Below, piece after piece: positions 8,512 to 16,337 of a DNA stretch of 45,432 nt. Below the pieces are notes generated by a model that had not been told where the DNA came from, ran no database searches, and worked only from the letters and a program-made list of their open reading frames with translations. Origin of the DNA: REEB95 sp963785735 (lineage in GTDB: Bacteria > Pseudomonadota > Alphaproteobacteria > ATCC43930 > CGMCC-115725); contig CAWAWJ010000004.1 of NCBI GenBank assembly GCA_963785735.1, positions 1-45,432 on the forward strand, in the 5' to 3' direction. The number at the start of each line of letters is the position of its first letter. Position 1 is the first letter of the stretch. The position numbers and the translations under genes are program-made.

Positions 8512-9773
8512 CCCCGCTCGAACCGCGCCGCCAATTCGAGCTGCGCCGACCAGATGAAGCTGTCCACCGGCTGGACCCGGCCCAGGCGATAGCCGCCATC
8601 CACCAGAATGCGCGCGTCGCGAGCGAAGGTCGCGGGGTTGCAGGAAACCGCCACCAGGACCGGAACTTTGGAGACGGAAAGCGCGCGGCATTGCGCCATG
8701 GCCCCGGCGCGCGGCGGGTCGAACACCACGGCGTCGAAGCGGCCAAGCTCCTCGGCCGTCAAGGGAAGCTGGGCGAGATCGCGTTCCTCCACGCTCACCC
8801 GGTCCGCAAGCCGGGCGCGCGAGGCCGCGTGTTTCAGCGCCTTCACCGAAGCCATATCGCCCTCGACCGCATGGACCGCCGATCGCTTGGCGAGCGCGAA
8901 GCTGAACGTGCCGAGCCCGGCATAGAGATCGGCCACGCGCGCAGGCTCGCCCGCCATGCCAATCACCAACCGGCTCAAAACATTATCGGCCTCGACGCTG
9001 GCTTGGAGAAAAGGTTCCTCGGGCAAATCGACCGTCACGCCCCCCAACACCACGCGCGCGGGGCGGCGTAACGCCACCGGCACCGGCGCTTCTTCCTTCC
9101 CGCCCCGCTTTTCGACGCGATAGGAAATCCTGGCGATATCTTGGGCTTCGGCGAAAGCCGCCAAGGCTTCGAGCGTTGCAAGCTTGGGCGCTTCGGGCAG
9201 ATCGAGCAGCAGCGCCACCCCGGCATCGGCCAGCGTCGCCATCGCGGCGCCTTCCTTGTCCGGGGCAAGAATCTCGCCCGCCAGGCGCCGCAAAGGTTCA
9301 ACCAATTTGAAGAGCGCGGGATACAGCACCGCGCATTCGGCCATGTCGACGATGCGGTGGCTGGCGCGGGCGTGGAAGCCGACGCGCTTGCGGCCCAAGG
9401 CGAAGCGCGCGCGCCGCCGTGTCCCCGGCACCAGGCGTTGCAAGGGCGCAATCTCGATATCCTTGAAGCCGTGCTGCGCCAGCGCGCCGCGCAGCCAGGA
9501 AAGCTTGGTCTCGGCGTAGGCGTCGGGCGAGAGATGCTGCAAGGCGCAGCCGCCGCACGCGCCGAAATGGCGGCAGACCGGAGCGGCCCGCGATCCTGGC
9601 GCGAGAAACGCCGCTACCTCGGCCCTCCTGCCGTCGCCCTGCTTTTCCAGAATGCGCGCGCGCACGCGGTCGCCCGGCGCGGTGAAAGGCAGAAAAATCT
9701 TTTCGTCCTTGTACGCCGCCACGCCGTCGCCGCGCACGCCGACATGATCGACGGTGAGTTCTACTTCCGTCAC
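8508..9773 (-). CDS. Class I SAM-dependent RNA methyltransferase, TrmA/RlmD (RumA) family
   Basis: A 421-residue RNA uracil-5 methyltransferase of the TrmA/RlmCD group. Residues 1-55 form a TRAM RNA-binding domain. C67, C73 and C76 (CRHFGACGGC) with the later cysteine in MAECAVLYP make a [4Fe-4S] site as in RlmD. The Rossmann methyltransferase domain follows, with ADLYAGLGTFSFALA as SAM-binding loop, FDPPRAGA, and the catalytic cysteine in VAVSCNPATFA. Likely targets are uridines in 23S rRNA, though exact site is inferred. It starts at GTG in a GTGA overlap with the tlyA stop, so translation is coupled. Order dxs-tlyA-this gene is seen in many alphaproteobacteria. Confidence 0.87.
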   Translation of the reverse strand: MTEVELTVDHVGVRGDGVAAYKDEKIFLPFTAPGDRVRARILEKQGDGRRAEVAAFLAPGSRAAPVCRHFGACGGCALQHLSPDAYAETKLSWLRGALAQHGFKDIEIAPLQRLVPGTRRRARFALGRKRVGFHARASHRIVDMAECAVLYPALFKLVEPLRRLAGEILAPDKEGAAMATLADAGVALLLDLPEAPKLATLEALAAFAEAQDIARISYRVEKRGGKEEAPVPVALRRPARVVLGGVTVDLPEEPFLQASVEADNVLSRLVIGMAGEPARVADLYAGLGTFSFALAKRSAVHAVEGDMASVKALKHAASRARLADRVSVEERDLAQLPLTAEELGRFDAVVFDPPRAGAMAQCRALSVSKVPVLVAVSCNPATFARDARILVDGGYRLGRVQPVDSFIWSAQLELAARFERG

Positions 9774-10513
9774 CGGAATCCTTTTTCCGCCGCGAGCAGG
9801 AATTCGATATTGCCTTCGGGACCCTTGAGCGGGCTCTCCTCGACGCCCAAGACGCGCCAGCCTTGCGCCTCGACCCAGGCCGAAATGCGTTCGCAGACCT
9901 CCTGGTGAAGCGCGGGATCGCGCACCACGCCGCCCTTGCCCACGCGCTTCGGGCCCACTTCAAATTGCGGCTTGATCAGCGCCACGAGCTTTGCCTTGGG
10001 CTTGGCGAGCGCGAGCGGCGCGGGCAGCACGGTTTCCAATCCGATGAAGCTCGCGTCGCACACGACCAGATCGACCGGCTCCGGCACCTCTTTCGCCGAG
10101 ATATGCCGCGCATTGACCCGCTCCAGCACGGTCACGCGCTGGTCGTTCCTGAGCTTCCAGTCGAGCTGGCCATGCCCGACATCGGCCGCGTAAACCTTCG
10201 CCGCGCCCCGCCGCAACAGCACGTCGGTGAATCCCCCGGTCGAGGCGCCGATGTCGAGCGCCACCAGGCCCTTGGGATCGATTTTGAAATGATCGAGCGC
10301 ATGGGCGAGCTTGACCCCGCCGCGCGAAACGTAAGGGTGATCCTTGCCCTTGAGGGTGAGGGCCGTGCTGGCGGCGAGGCTCGCCCCCGGCTTGTCGAGC
10401 CGCTTGTCCCCGCTCCACACCAATCCCGCCAGGATCAGCGCCTGGGCGCGGGACCGGGTCTCGGCCAGGCCTTGCTCGACCACAAGCTGATCGAGGCGGC
10501 GCTTTTCATTCAT
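9770..10513 (-). CDS. tlyA: TlyA family rRNA 2'-O-methyltransferase (hemolysin-like)
   Basis: A 247-residue TlyA-type protein: an N-terminal S4 RNA-binding domain (RLDQLVVEQGLAETRSRAQA, residues about 5-60) followed by an FtsJ-like methyltransferase domain with the SAM loop LDIGASTGGFTDVLL and the KDKE-type tetrad region (KPQFEVG, VVRDPALHQE). Characterised relatives methylate ribose 2'-OH groups in 16S and 23S rRNA; the old name haemolysin reflects an indirect effect. The ATG at 10513 gives the usual start MNEKRRLDQL; GTG at 10525 is an alternative four codons upstream, and neither has a strong Shine-Dalgarno. It follows dxs on the same strand and overlaps the next gene by four bases. Confidence 0.88.
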   Translation of the reverse strand: MNEKRRLDQLVVEQGLAETRSRAQALILAGLVWSGDKRLDKPGASLAASTALTLKGKDHPYVSRGGVKLAHALDHFKIDPKGLVALDIGASTGGFTDVLLRRGAAKVYAADVGHGQLDWKLRNDQRVTVLERVNARHISAKEVPEPVDLVVCDASFIGLETVLPAPLALAKPKAKLVALIKPQFEVGPKRVGKGGVVRDPALHQEVCERISAWVEAQGWRVLGVEESPLKGPEGNIEFLLAAEKGFR

Positions 10514-10543
10514 GGAGAAAGGCACGCTTTCGCGCGCCGGAGT

Positions 10544-12511
10544 TCAGGCGCGGACGTTGCGCTCGACGATGGCGCGGCCGAGCGCGACCAGCGCGGTCTC
10601 TTTGATGTGGCGGGCGTTGAGCCCCGCCTCGTCATATTGCTTGGCCGGCGCGTCGTGATCGATGAAGCGGTCGGGCAGCAGCATCGGCCGCACCTTCAGC
10701 CCCTGATCCAAGAGGCCGTTGCGGGCGAGATGGTCGAGCACGTGGCTGGCGAAGCCGCCGATCGCCGCTTCTTCGACGGTGATAAGCACTTCGTGCTCGC
10801 GCGCCAGGCGTTCGACCAGGTCGGTGTCGAGCGGTTTCATGAAGCGCGCATCGGCCACGGTGGTGGAAAGGCCGGCATGGCCCAGCTCCTCGGCCGCCTT
10901 CAAACATTCCTGGAGCCGCGTGCCGAAATTGAGGATGGCGATCGAAGTGCCTTCGCGCAGGACGCGGCCTTTGCCGATGGGCAGAACGTCGCCCTTCTTG
11001 GGCAATGCGATACCTATGCCCTCGCCGCGCGGATAGCGCACCGCCGAGGGGCCGTCATCGATGGCGGCGCAGGTCGCCACCATGTGCATCAATTCGAGCT
11101 CGTCCGAGGCCGCCATGATGGTGAAGCCCGGCAAACAGCCGAGATAAGCCAGATCGAAGGAGCCGGCATGGGTGGCGCCGTCGGCGCCGACCAAGCCGGC
11201 CCTATCCATCGCGAAGCGCACCGGCAGCTTCTGGATGGCGACGTCATGCACCACCTGGTCGTAGCCGCGCTGGAGGAACGTCGAATAGATCGTGGCGAAG
11301 GGCTTCAAGCCCTCGCACGCCAATCCCGCAGCGAAAGTCACGCCATGCTGCTCGGCGATGCCGACGTCGAAGCTGCGGTGGGGGAAACGCTCGGCGAATT
11401 TGTCGATGCCGGTGCCCGAAGGCATGGCGGCGGTGATGGCGACGATGCGCTCGTCCGCCTCGGCCTCGGCGATCAGCGCCTTGGCGAAGACGGCGGTATA
11501 GCTCGGCGCGCCGGCCTTGGCTTTCACCTGCGCGCCGGTGGCGACGTCGAATTTCACCACGCCGTGATATTTGTCGGCGGCGGCCTCGGCGGGCGCGTAG
11601 CCGCGGCCCTTTTGCGTCACCACATGGATCAGCACCGGGCCGGTGTCGCTGCTGTCGCGCACATTCTTCAGCACCGGCAGCAGATGGTCGATGTTGTGGC
11701 CGTCGATCGGCCCGACATAGAAGAAGCCAAGCTCCTCGAAGAGCGTGCCGCCGGTGACCATGCCGCGCGCATATTCGTCGGCGCGCCGCGCCGCCTTGGC
11801 GAGCCCGCGCGGAAAGCGCCGGGCGATGGCCGCGCCGATATGGCGCAGGCTGCTATAGGGCTTCGACGACAACAGCCGCGAGAGATAGGCGCTCATCGCG
11901 CCCACCGGGGGCGCGATCGACATGTCGTTGTCGTTCAGGATGACGATGAGCCGCGAATTCATCGAGCCGGCGTTGTTCATCGCCTCATAGGCCATGCCCG
12001 CGCTCATGGCGCCGTCGCCGATCACGGCGATGACGTTGTTCTTGCCGCCCTTCAGATCACGGCCGACCGCCATGCCGAGGCCGGCGGAGATCGAGGTCGA
12101 GCTGTGCGCGGCGCCGAACGGATCGTATTCGCTCTCGGAGCGGCGCGTGAATCCCGACAGCCCGCCGCCCATGCGCAAGGTGCGGATGCGGTCGCGCCGC
12201 TTGGTGATGATCTTGTGCGGATAGGCCTGGTGGCCGACGTCCCAGATCAGGCGGTCGCGCGGCGTGTCGAACACGTAATGGAGCGCGACGGTGAGCTCGA
12301 CCACGCCGAGCCCCGCGCCCAGATGCCCGCCGGTGACCGACACGGCATCGACCAGCTCGCGGCGCAACTCGTCGGCGAATTGGCGCAGATCGCTTTCCGG
12401 CAATTTGCGGAGATCGGCGGGCTCGTTCACGCGGTCGAGCAAGGGCGTCAGATCATTGCGCAGCACGGGCTCGGAATCCTGGTTGTTTTTATGGTCTGAA
12501 TTACCGGTCAC
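10544..12511 (-). CDS. dxs: 1-deoxy-D-xylulose-5-phosphate synthase
   Basis: Dxs condenses pyruvate and glyceraldehyde 3-phosphate to DXP with thiamine diphosphate, the entry and usual flux-controlling step of the MEP isoprenoid pathway. The 655 residues contain the TPP site (GDGAMSAGMAYEAMNNAG), the GHLGAGLGVVELTVALHYVF block with the catalytic histidine, and the catalytic glutamate in DVGIAEQHGVTFAAGLA. It starts at GTG 12511 after GAGGGGCGGCT. The gene faces away from ispH-hpnH across a 308-base divergent region and is followed by tlyA. The exonuclease VII small-subunit gene xseB, often just upstream in alphaproteobacteria, is absent here. Confidence 0.97.
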   Translation of the reverse strand: MTGNSDHKNNQDSEPVLRNDLTPLLDRVNEPADLRKLPESDLRQFADELRRELVDAVSVTGGHLGAGLGVVELTVALHYVFDTPRDRLIWDVGHQAYPHKIITKRRDRIRTLRMGGGLSGFTRRSESEYDPFGAAHSSTSISAGLGMAVGRDLKGGKNNVIAVIGDGAMSAGMAYEAMNNAGSMNSRLIVILNDNDMSIAPPVGAMSAYLSRLLSSKPYSSLRHIGAAIARRFPRGLAKAARRADEYARGMVTGGTLFEELGFFYVGPIDGHNIDHLLPVLKNVRDSSDTGPVLIHVVTQKGRGYAPAEAAADKYHGVVKFDVATGAQVKAKAGAPSYTAVFAKALIAEAEADERIVAITAAMPSGTGIDKFAERFPHRSFDVGIAEQHGVTFAAGLACEGLKPFATIYSTFLQRGYDQVVHDVAIQKLPVRFAMDRAGLVGADGATHAGSFDLAYLGCLPGFTIMAASDELELMHMVATCAAIDDGPSAVRYPRGEGIGIALPKKGDVLPIGKGRVLREGTSIAILNFGTRLQECLKAAEELGHAGLSTTVADARFMKPLDTDLVERLAREHEVLITVEEAAIGGFASHVLDHLARNGLLDQGLKVRPMLLPDRFIDHDAPAKQYDEAGLNARHIKETALVALGRAIVERNVRA

Positions 12512-12572
12512 AGCCGCCCCTCGCGCATTGCCGTCATATCCGGTTGACCCCGGAATTACCGAAACCGCCCGA

Positions 12573-12601
12573 ATCTAAACACAGATGGGCGGGATAAGCA
12601 A
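12573..12601 (-). promoter_or_regulatory. Candidate sigma-70 promoter of dxs
   Basis: Read on the minus strand: TTGCTT (12601-12596), a 17-base spacer, then TTAGAT (12578-12573). Transcription would begin near 12566, giving a leader of about 55 bases before the GTG of dxs. Matches are fair, not strong; this is inference from consensus only. Confidence 0.35.
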
Positions 12602-12711
12602 TTTAACATACAGGACAAGGAAATAACGGGCTTTTGGTTGCCTTATCCCTACCAATACTGTGGCTTTGAAGAGACAGAAAGAAACGGGCCGATCCGCGCC
12701 CGTCTGGCGGC

Positions 12712-12741
12712 TTGGCGGTGTTTTTCCCCTATGGGTATAAT
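12712..12741 (+). promoter_or_regulatory. Candidate sigma-70 promoter of ispH-hpnH
   Basis: TTGGCG at 12712-12717, an 18-base spacer, then a perfect TATAAT at 12736-12741. A second TATAAT occurs at 12751-12756 without a good -35 element. Transcription would begin near 12748, leaving a leader of about 70 bases before the ispH ATG. Confidence 0.45.
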
Positions 12742-12819
12742 AATGCTGCGTATAATGCGGCGGTCGATGGAGGGGTGGCCCGGACCGCCCCCAAGAAGAG
12801 AAGAAAGGTCAGCGATATC

Positions 12820-13752
12820 ATGCGGGTGGTGCTCGCCCAACCACGAGGTTTCTGCGCCGGAGTCGAGCGCGCCATCGATATCGTCGAGCGCGCGCTCGAT
12901 AAATACGGGCCGCCGATCTATGTGCGCCACGAAATCGTGCATAACCGCCACGTGGTCGAACGCCTGCGCGCCAAGGGCGCACATTTCGTCGACGAACTCG
13001 ATGAGATCCCGCCGGGCAGCGTCACCATCTTCAGCGCCCATGGCGTCTCGAGCGAGGTGGAAGATTCCGCGGCCGTACGCAATCTGCCGGTGATCGACGC
13101 CACCTGCCCGCTGGTTTCCAAGGTGCACAGCGAGGGCCAGCGCTACGCCGCGCAAGGACGCGAGATCGTGCTGATCGGCCATGCCGGCCACCCCGAGATC
13201 GAAGGCACGATGGGCCGCATCAACGGCAAGGTTCACCTTATCTCCAAGGCCGAGGAAGTCGCCGGCCTCAAGGTGAGCAACCCGCACAAGCTCGCCTACA
13301 TCACCCAGACCACGCTCTCGGTCGACGACACCAAGGCGGTGATCGACGCGCTCCGGCAGCGCTTCCCCGACATCGTCGGCCCCGACACCAAGGACATCTG
13401 CTACGCCACGCAAAACCGGCAACGCGCGGTGCGCGAGCTCGCCCAACAGGTCGACGTCGTGCTGGTGGTGGGCGCGGCCAACAGTTCCAATTCCAACCGG
13501 CTCCGGGAAATCGCCGCCGAGCAGGGCGTGAAGGCCTATCTCGTCGCCGACGCCGAAGCGCTCGACCCCGCCTGGGTCAAGGGCGTCAAGGCGGTCGGCA
13601 TCACCGCCGGCGCCTCGGCGCCCGAGGAGCTGGTGCAGCATCTGATCGACCGCCTGCGCGAATTGGGCAAGGTCGAGTGCGAGAAGCTGCCCGGCATCAC
13701 CGAAAACGTCCGCTTCCGCATGCCGGCGGAACTGGTCGATTCCACGTCCTGA
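12820..13752 (+). CDS. ispH: 4-hydroxy-3-methylbut-2-enyl diphosphate reductase, IspH
   Basis: IspH makes IPP and DMAPP from HMBPP in the last MEP step, using a [4Fe-4S] cluster. The 310 residues keep all three cluster cysteines: C12 (RGFCAGVERA), C96 (IDATCPLVSKVH) and C194 (DICYATQNRQ). Active-site residues H41 (EIVHNRHVV), H74 (SAHGVS), H124 and E126 (AGHPEIEGT) and the TQTT motif are also present. The ATG at 12820 gives the normal N-terminus MRVVLAQPRGFCAG; GAGAAGAAAGG lies upstream. It is followed after 41 bases by hpnH, so precursor supply and hopanoid side-chain formation are probably transcribed together. Confidence 0.97.
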   Translation: MRVVLAQPRGFCAGVERAIDIVERALDKYGPPIYVRHEIVHNRHVVERLRAKGAHFVDELDEIPPGSVTIFSAHGVSSEVEDSAAVRNLPVIDATCPLVSKVHSEGQRYAAQGREIVLIGHAGHPEIEGTMGRINGKVHLISKAEEVAGLKVSNPHKLAYITQTTLSVDDTKAVIDALRQRFPDIVGPDTKDICYATQNRQRAVRELAQQVDVVLVVGAANSSNSNRLREIAAEQGVKAYLVADAEALDPAWVKGVKAVGITAGASAPEELVQHLIDRLRELGKVECEKLPGITENVRFRMPAELVDSTS

Positions 13753-13793
13753 CCGCGCTATCGTTCACCGTACTGCATCGAGGGGTATAGAGC

Positions 13794-14909
13794 TTGTCCG
13801 TTCCGTTGCATCAAATGATCCGCGTTGGCGCCTATGTGGCGAAGCAACGCCTGATGGGCGTCGAGCGCTATCCGCTCGTGCTCATGCTCGAGCCGCTTTT
13901 CCGCTGCAACCTCGCCTGCGCCGGCTGCGGCAAGATCGACTATCCCGACAAGATTTTGAATCAGCGGCTTTCGGTGGCGGAATGCCTCGAGGCGGTCGAT
14001 GAATGCGGCGCGCCGGTGGTGTCGATCGCCGGCGGCGAGCCGCTGCTGCACCGCGAGATCGAGCAGATCGCGGAAGGCATTATCGCGCGCAAGAAATTCG
14101 TCTATCTCTGCACCAACGCGCTGCTCTTGGAAAAGAAGATCGACCGCTTCAAGCCCAATCCCTATTTCGTCTGGTCGATCCATCTCGACGGCGACAAGGA
14201 GATGCACGACCATTCGGTGTGCGAGAAGGACGTCTACGAGAAGGCGGTGGACGCGATCAAGCTCGCCAAGTCCAGGGGATTCCGCGTCAACATCAACTGC
14301 ACGCTGTTCGACGGCGCCGAGCCCGAGCGCGTCGCCCGTTTCTTCGACACCATGATGGAAATCGGCCTCGACGGCATCACGGTCTCGCCCGGCTACGCCT
14401 ATGAGCGCGCGCCCGACCAGGCGCATTTCCTCAACCGCAAAAAGACCAAGGAATTGTTCCGCGGCATCTTCCGCGCCAAGAACGGCCATAAATGGTCGTT
14501 CAGCCAGTCGGGATTGTTCCTCGACTTCCTGGCCGGCAACCAGGATTATCACTGCACGCCCTGGGGCAACCCGACGCGCAATTATTTCGGCTGGCAGCGC
14601 CCGTGCTACCTGCTCGGCGAGGGCTTCACCAAGACCTTCAAGGAGCTGATGGAAACCACCGATTGGGATTCCTACGGCACCGGCAATTACGAGAAATGCG
14701 CCGATTGCATGGTGCATTCGGGCTACGAGGCGACCGCGGTGATGGACGCCGTGAAGCATCCGTTGAAGGCGCTGGGCGTCGCCATGCGCGGCGTCAAGAC
14801 CGAGGGCGCGATGGTGCCCGAGATCGACATGGACAAGCAGCGTCCGGCCGAATACGTGTTCTCGCGCCACGTCGAAGAGGCGATGGCCCGCGTCGATGCC
14901 GCGGAATAA
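13794..14909 (+). CDS. hpnH: Adenosyl-hopene transferase HpnH (radical SAM)
   Basis: HpnH joins the 5'-deoxyadenosyl group of SAM to hopene (diploptene), giving adenosylhopane, the first intermediate of extended C35 hopanoids. The 371 residues begin VPLHQMIRVGAYVAKQRL, typical of the family; the radical-SAM cluster motif CxxxCxxC is C38, C42 and C45 (CNLACAGCGKIDYP), followed by the SAM-binding VSIAGGEPLLH. Further cysteines near the C-terminus (YEKCADCMVHSGYEA) are also a family feature. The start is TTG at 13794 behind GAGGGG. It lies downstream of ispH and ends 32 bases before a strong terminator. Its partner hpnG is about 4 kb away on the other strand. Confidence 0.96.
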   Translation: MSVPLHQMIRVGAYVAKQRLMGVERYPLVLMLEPLFRCNLACAGCGKIDYPDKILNQRLSVAECLEAVDECGAPVVSIAGGEPLLHREIEQIAEGIIARKKFVYLCTNALLLEKKIDRFKPNPYFVWSIHLDGDKEMHDHSVCEKDVYEKAVDAIKLAKSRGFRVNINCTLFDGAEPERVARFFDTMMEIGLDGITVSPGYAYERAPDQAHFLNRKKTKELFRGIFRAKNGHKWSFSQSGLFLDFLAGNQDYHCTPWGNPTRNYFGWQRPCYLLGEGFTKTFKELMETTDWDSYGTGNYEKCADCMVHSGYEATAVMDAVKHPLKALGVAMRGVKTEGAMVPEIDMDKQRPAEYVFSRHVEEAMARVDAAE

Positions 14910-14941
14910 CCTCTCCAGGCCCCGGACCAGGACGACAACGC

Positions 14942-14967
14942 AAAGGCCGGGTTTGAACCCGGCCTTT
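14942..14967 (+). terminator. Rho-independent terminator after ispH-hpnH
   Basis: A perfect 12-bp stem, AAAGGCCGGGTT with AACCCGGCCTTT, closed by a TG step and followed by CGCTTTTA. It stands 32 bases after the hpnH stop codon and should end the ispH-hpnH transcript. Confidence 0.85.
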
Positions 14968-15310
14968 CGCTTTTACGCTCCCGCACATGTGATCGCCGGC
15001 GCGGCACCGGCGCCGCCCGCGCCGAAGTTAAGAAAAATTCATGGTTGAACGCGGCGGAACTTTTTCTGCCTAAGCCGCGCGCAACCTATCCGGTTTTTTA
15101 TCCATCAAGCTGAAGAAAAATTTAACCGCGCGCGCTCACGAATTGTTGGGCAAATTTTTAAGCGCGCCGCGCTGCAATGCCGCAGCAAGCAACGCATGTG
15201 TGCGTTGCAGCATTTGCGGTGAACGCGCGCCGCCGCGAGGCATATCTTCTCGATGTTGGCGATGCCGCAATAACGCGGCGAAGCCGACGCAAAGCAAGGA
15301 GTGTTCTATC
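14968..15310. other. Non-coding leader region with stable inverted repeats
   Basis: About 340 bases between the hpnH terminator and the small secreted-protein gene, with no convincing gene. The first half is AT-rich (15020-15160). The second half contains a hairpin, GCAACGCA-TGTG-TGCGTTGC at 15189-15208, extended by outer pairing CCGCA with TGCGG into an imperfect stem over roughly 15179-15219. A second small stem, GCCGC-AATAAC-GCGGC, is at 15264-15279, just ahead of the AAGGAG ribosome binding site. This looks like a structured 5' leader, but a promoter could not be fixed and an independent small RNA is possible. Confidence 0.4.
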
Positions 15311-15493
15311 GTGAATCGCATGACACGCTACGCCCTGGCACTCGCGCTCGGGCTTTCGATCGTCTCCACCGCGGCCTTCGCGGCGAGCCCGACCCAGTCT
15401 GCCAGCGCGGCTTACGCGTCCCCGCAGATGCAGGGTGTTCAGTCGCCGGCGGGGCCTTATGACGCCCCGTACCAATATATCGGCGCGCTCTAA
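15311..15493 (+). CDS. Small secreted protein of unknown function (60 aa)
   Basis: A 60-residue product not recognised as any named family. It starts at GTG nine bases after AAGGAG; the next in-frame ATG, three codons on, is too far from that site. Residues 1-24 are a classical signal peptide: basic MNRMTRY, hydrophobic ALALALGLSIVS, then AAFA as cleavage site. The mature part would be only about 36 residues, rich in Ala, Ser, Pro and Tyr (ASPTQSASAAYASPQMQG ... YDAPYQYIGAL), with no cysteine and no second membrane segment, so a periplasmic or exported peptide is inferred. It stands alone between the hpnH terminator and its own terminator. Confidence 0.65.
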   Translation: MNRMTRYALALALGLSIVSTAAFAASPTQSASAAYASPQMQGVQSPAGPYDAPYQYIGAL

Positions 15494-15522
15494 ATCTCCC
15501 ACGCTTGAAGACGTGACCGTGG

Positions 15523-15551
15523 CGAAAGCCGGGCCTCAAGCCCGGCTTTCG
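15523..15551 (+). terminator. Rho-independent terminator after small secreted protein
   Basis: Perfect 12-bp stem CGAAAGCCGGGC / GCCCGGCTTTCG around the loop CTCAA, followed by TTTATGT. It lies 30 bases after the stop codon of the 60-aa gene and separates it from tupB. Confidence 0.8.
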
Positions 15552-15638
15552 TTTATGTGTTGTGGGACTCGAAAGACGATATGCTACATAGCCTCGCCTG
15601 AAAAAATCACACAACCCAAGGCGGGGGAACCGGGGTGC

Positions 15639-16337
15639 ATGAAGGATTTCGGCGAGGCCTTCGCGCTCGCGCTCGCCCTGCTGGCGCGGCTCGATCCCAA
15701 TTTGCTGTCGATCATCGCCTTGTCGCTGTCGGTCAGCCTGTCGGCGGTGGCGATCGCCTCTGGCATCGGCCTGCCGGCGGGGGCGGCGCTGGCGGTCTAC
15801 CGCTTTCCCGGCCGGGCGACGCTGGTGCTGCTGGTCAACGCCATGTTGGGTCTCCCTCCGGTGGTGGTGGGCCTGGCGGCCTATCTGCTGCTGTCGCGCG
15901 CCGGGCCGCTCGGCTCCTGGGGCCTGCTCTTCACGCCTTCCGCCATGGTGATCGTCCAGACCGTGCTGGTTTCGCCCATCATCACCGCCGTCACCCACCG
16001 CGCCATGGAAGAGGCCTGGGCGCGTTACGGCGACGAATTCCGCATCTTGGGCGCGCCGCGTTACCGCGCCATTCCGCATCTGCTGGTGATCGGAAGGCGC
16101 CAGGTCTTGACCGCGCTTTTGGCGGGATTCGGCCGCGCCATTTCCGAGGTCGGCGCCATCATCATCGTCGGCGGCAACATCGCGGGCGTGACGCGCACCA
16201 TGACCACCACCATCGCGCTCGAGACCAGCAAGGGCAATCTGGCGCTCGCGCTCGCGCTCGGCATCGTCCTCATTTCCCTCAGCATCGCCGTCAACAGTCT
16301 CGCCTTCCTCATGGCCGGCAGGAGAAAGAGATCATGA
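15639..16337 (+). CDS. tupB: ABC transporter permease, tungstate type (TupB-like)
   Basis: A 232-residue inner-membrane permease of the molybdate/tungstate type. About five hydrophobic segments are visible, and the cytoplasmic EAA-like loop that docks the ATPase reads EEFRILGAPR-type sequence here as YGDEFRILGAPRYRAIPHLL. FGRAISEVGAIIIVGGNIAGVTRTMTTTIALETSKGN closely resembles TupB/WtpB proteins. The ATG at 15639 follows CGGGGTGC. It overlaps tupA by four bases (ATGA), so the two are translationally coupled. No ATP-binding subunit gene is found next to it or anywhere in the window, which is unusual. Tungstate is preferred over molybdate only by resemblance and partner type. Confidence 0.85.
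   Translation: MKDFGEAFALALALLARLDPNLLSIIALSLSVSLSAVAIASGIGLPAGAALAVYRFPGRATLVLLVNAMLGLPPVVVGLAAYLLLSRAGPLGSWGLLFTPSAMVIVQTVLVSPIITAVTHRAMEEAWARYGDEFRILGAPRYRAIPHLLVIGRRQVLTALLAGFGRAISEVGAIIIVGGNIAGVTRTMTTTIALETSKGNLALALALGIVLISLSIAVNSLAFLMAGRRKRS

Larger units (their letters stand above)
12512..12819. promoter_or_regulatory. Divergent dxs / ispH-hpnH intergenic region
   Basis: A 308-base stretch without a convincing gene that separates the MEP entry gene from the MEP exit gene. Its middle part (about 12590-12660) is clearly more AT-rich than its surroundings. It holds one candidate promoter per direction (listed separately) and a short inverted repeat, ACGGGC ... GCCCGT at about 12683-12702, in the upstream part of the rightward side. 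An open frame can be drawn through it in line with ispH, but that frame has no family features before the ATG at 12820. Confidence 0.5.

Noticed and set aside
9863..12499. Very long open frame on the plus strand opposite tlyA and dxs (878 codons)
   Set aside because: It is a shadow of dxs/tlyA in GC-rich DNA: Arg/His/Gly/Ala-rich translation with no domains, no promoter, and clear conserved enzymes on the other strand.
15050..15090. Possible EcfG-type promoter starting GGAAC at about 15056
   Set aside because: No CGTT-like -10 element at 16 to 17 bases, so the match is only five bases.
15143..15310. Cysteine-rich extension of the 60-aa secreted protein upstream of GTG 15311
   Set aside because: It would place the signal peptide in the middle of the protein and run through the hairpin; a good AAGGAG site serves GTG 15311 instead.
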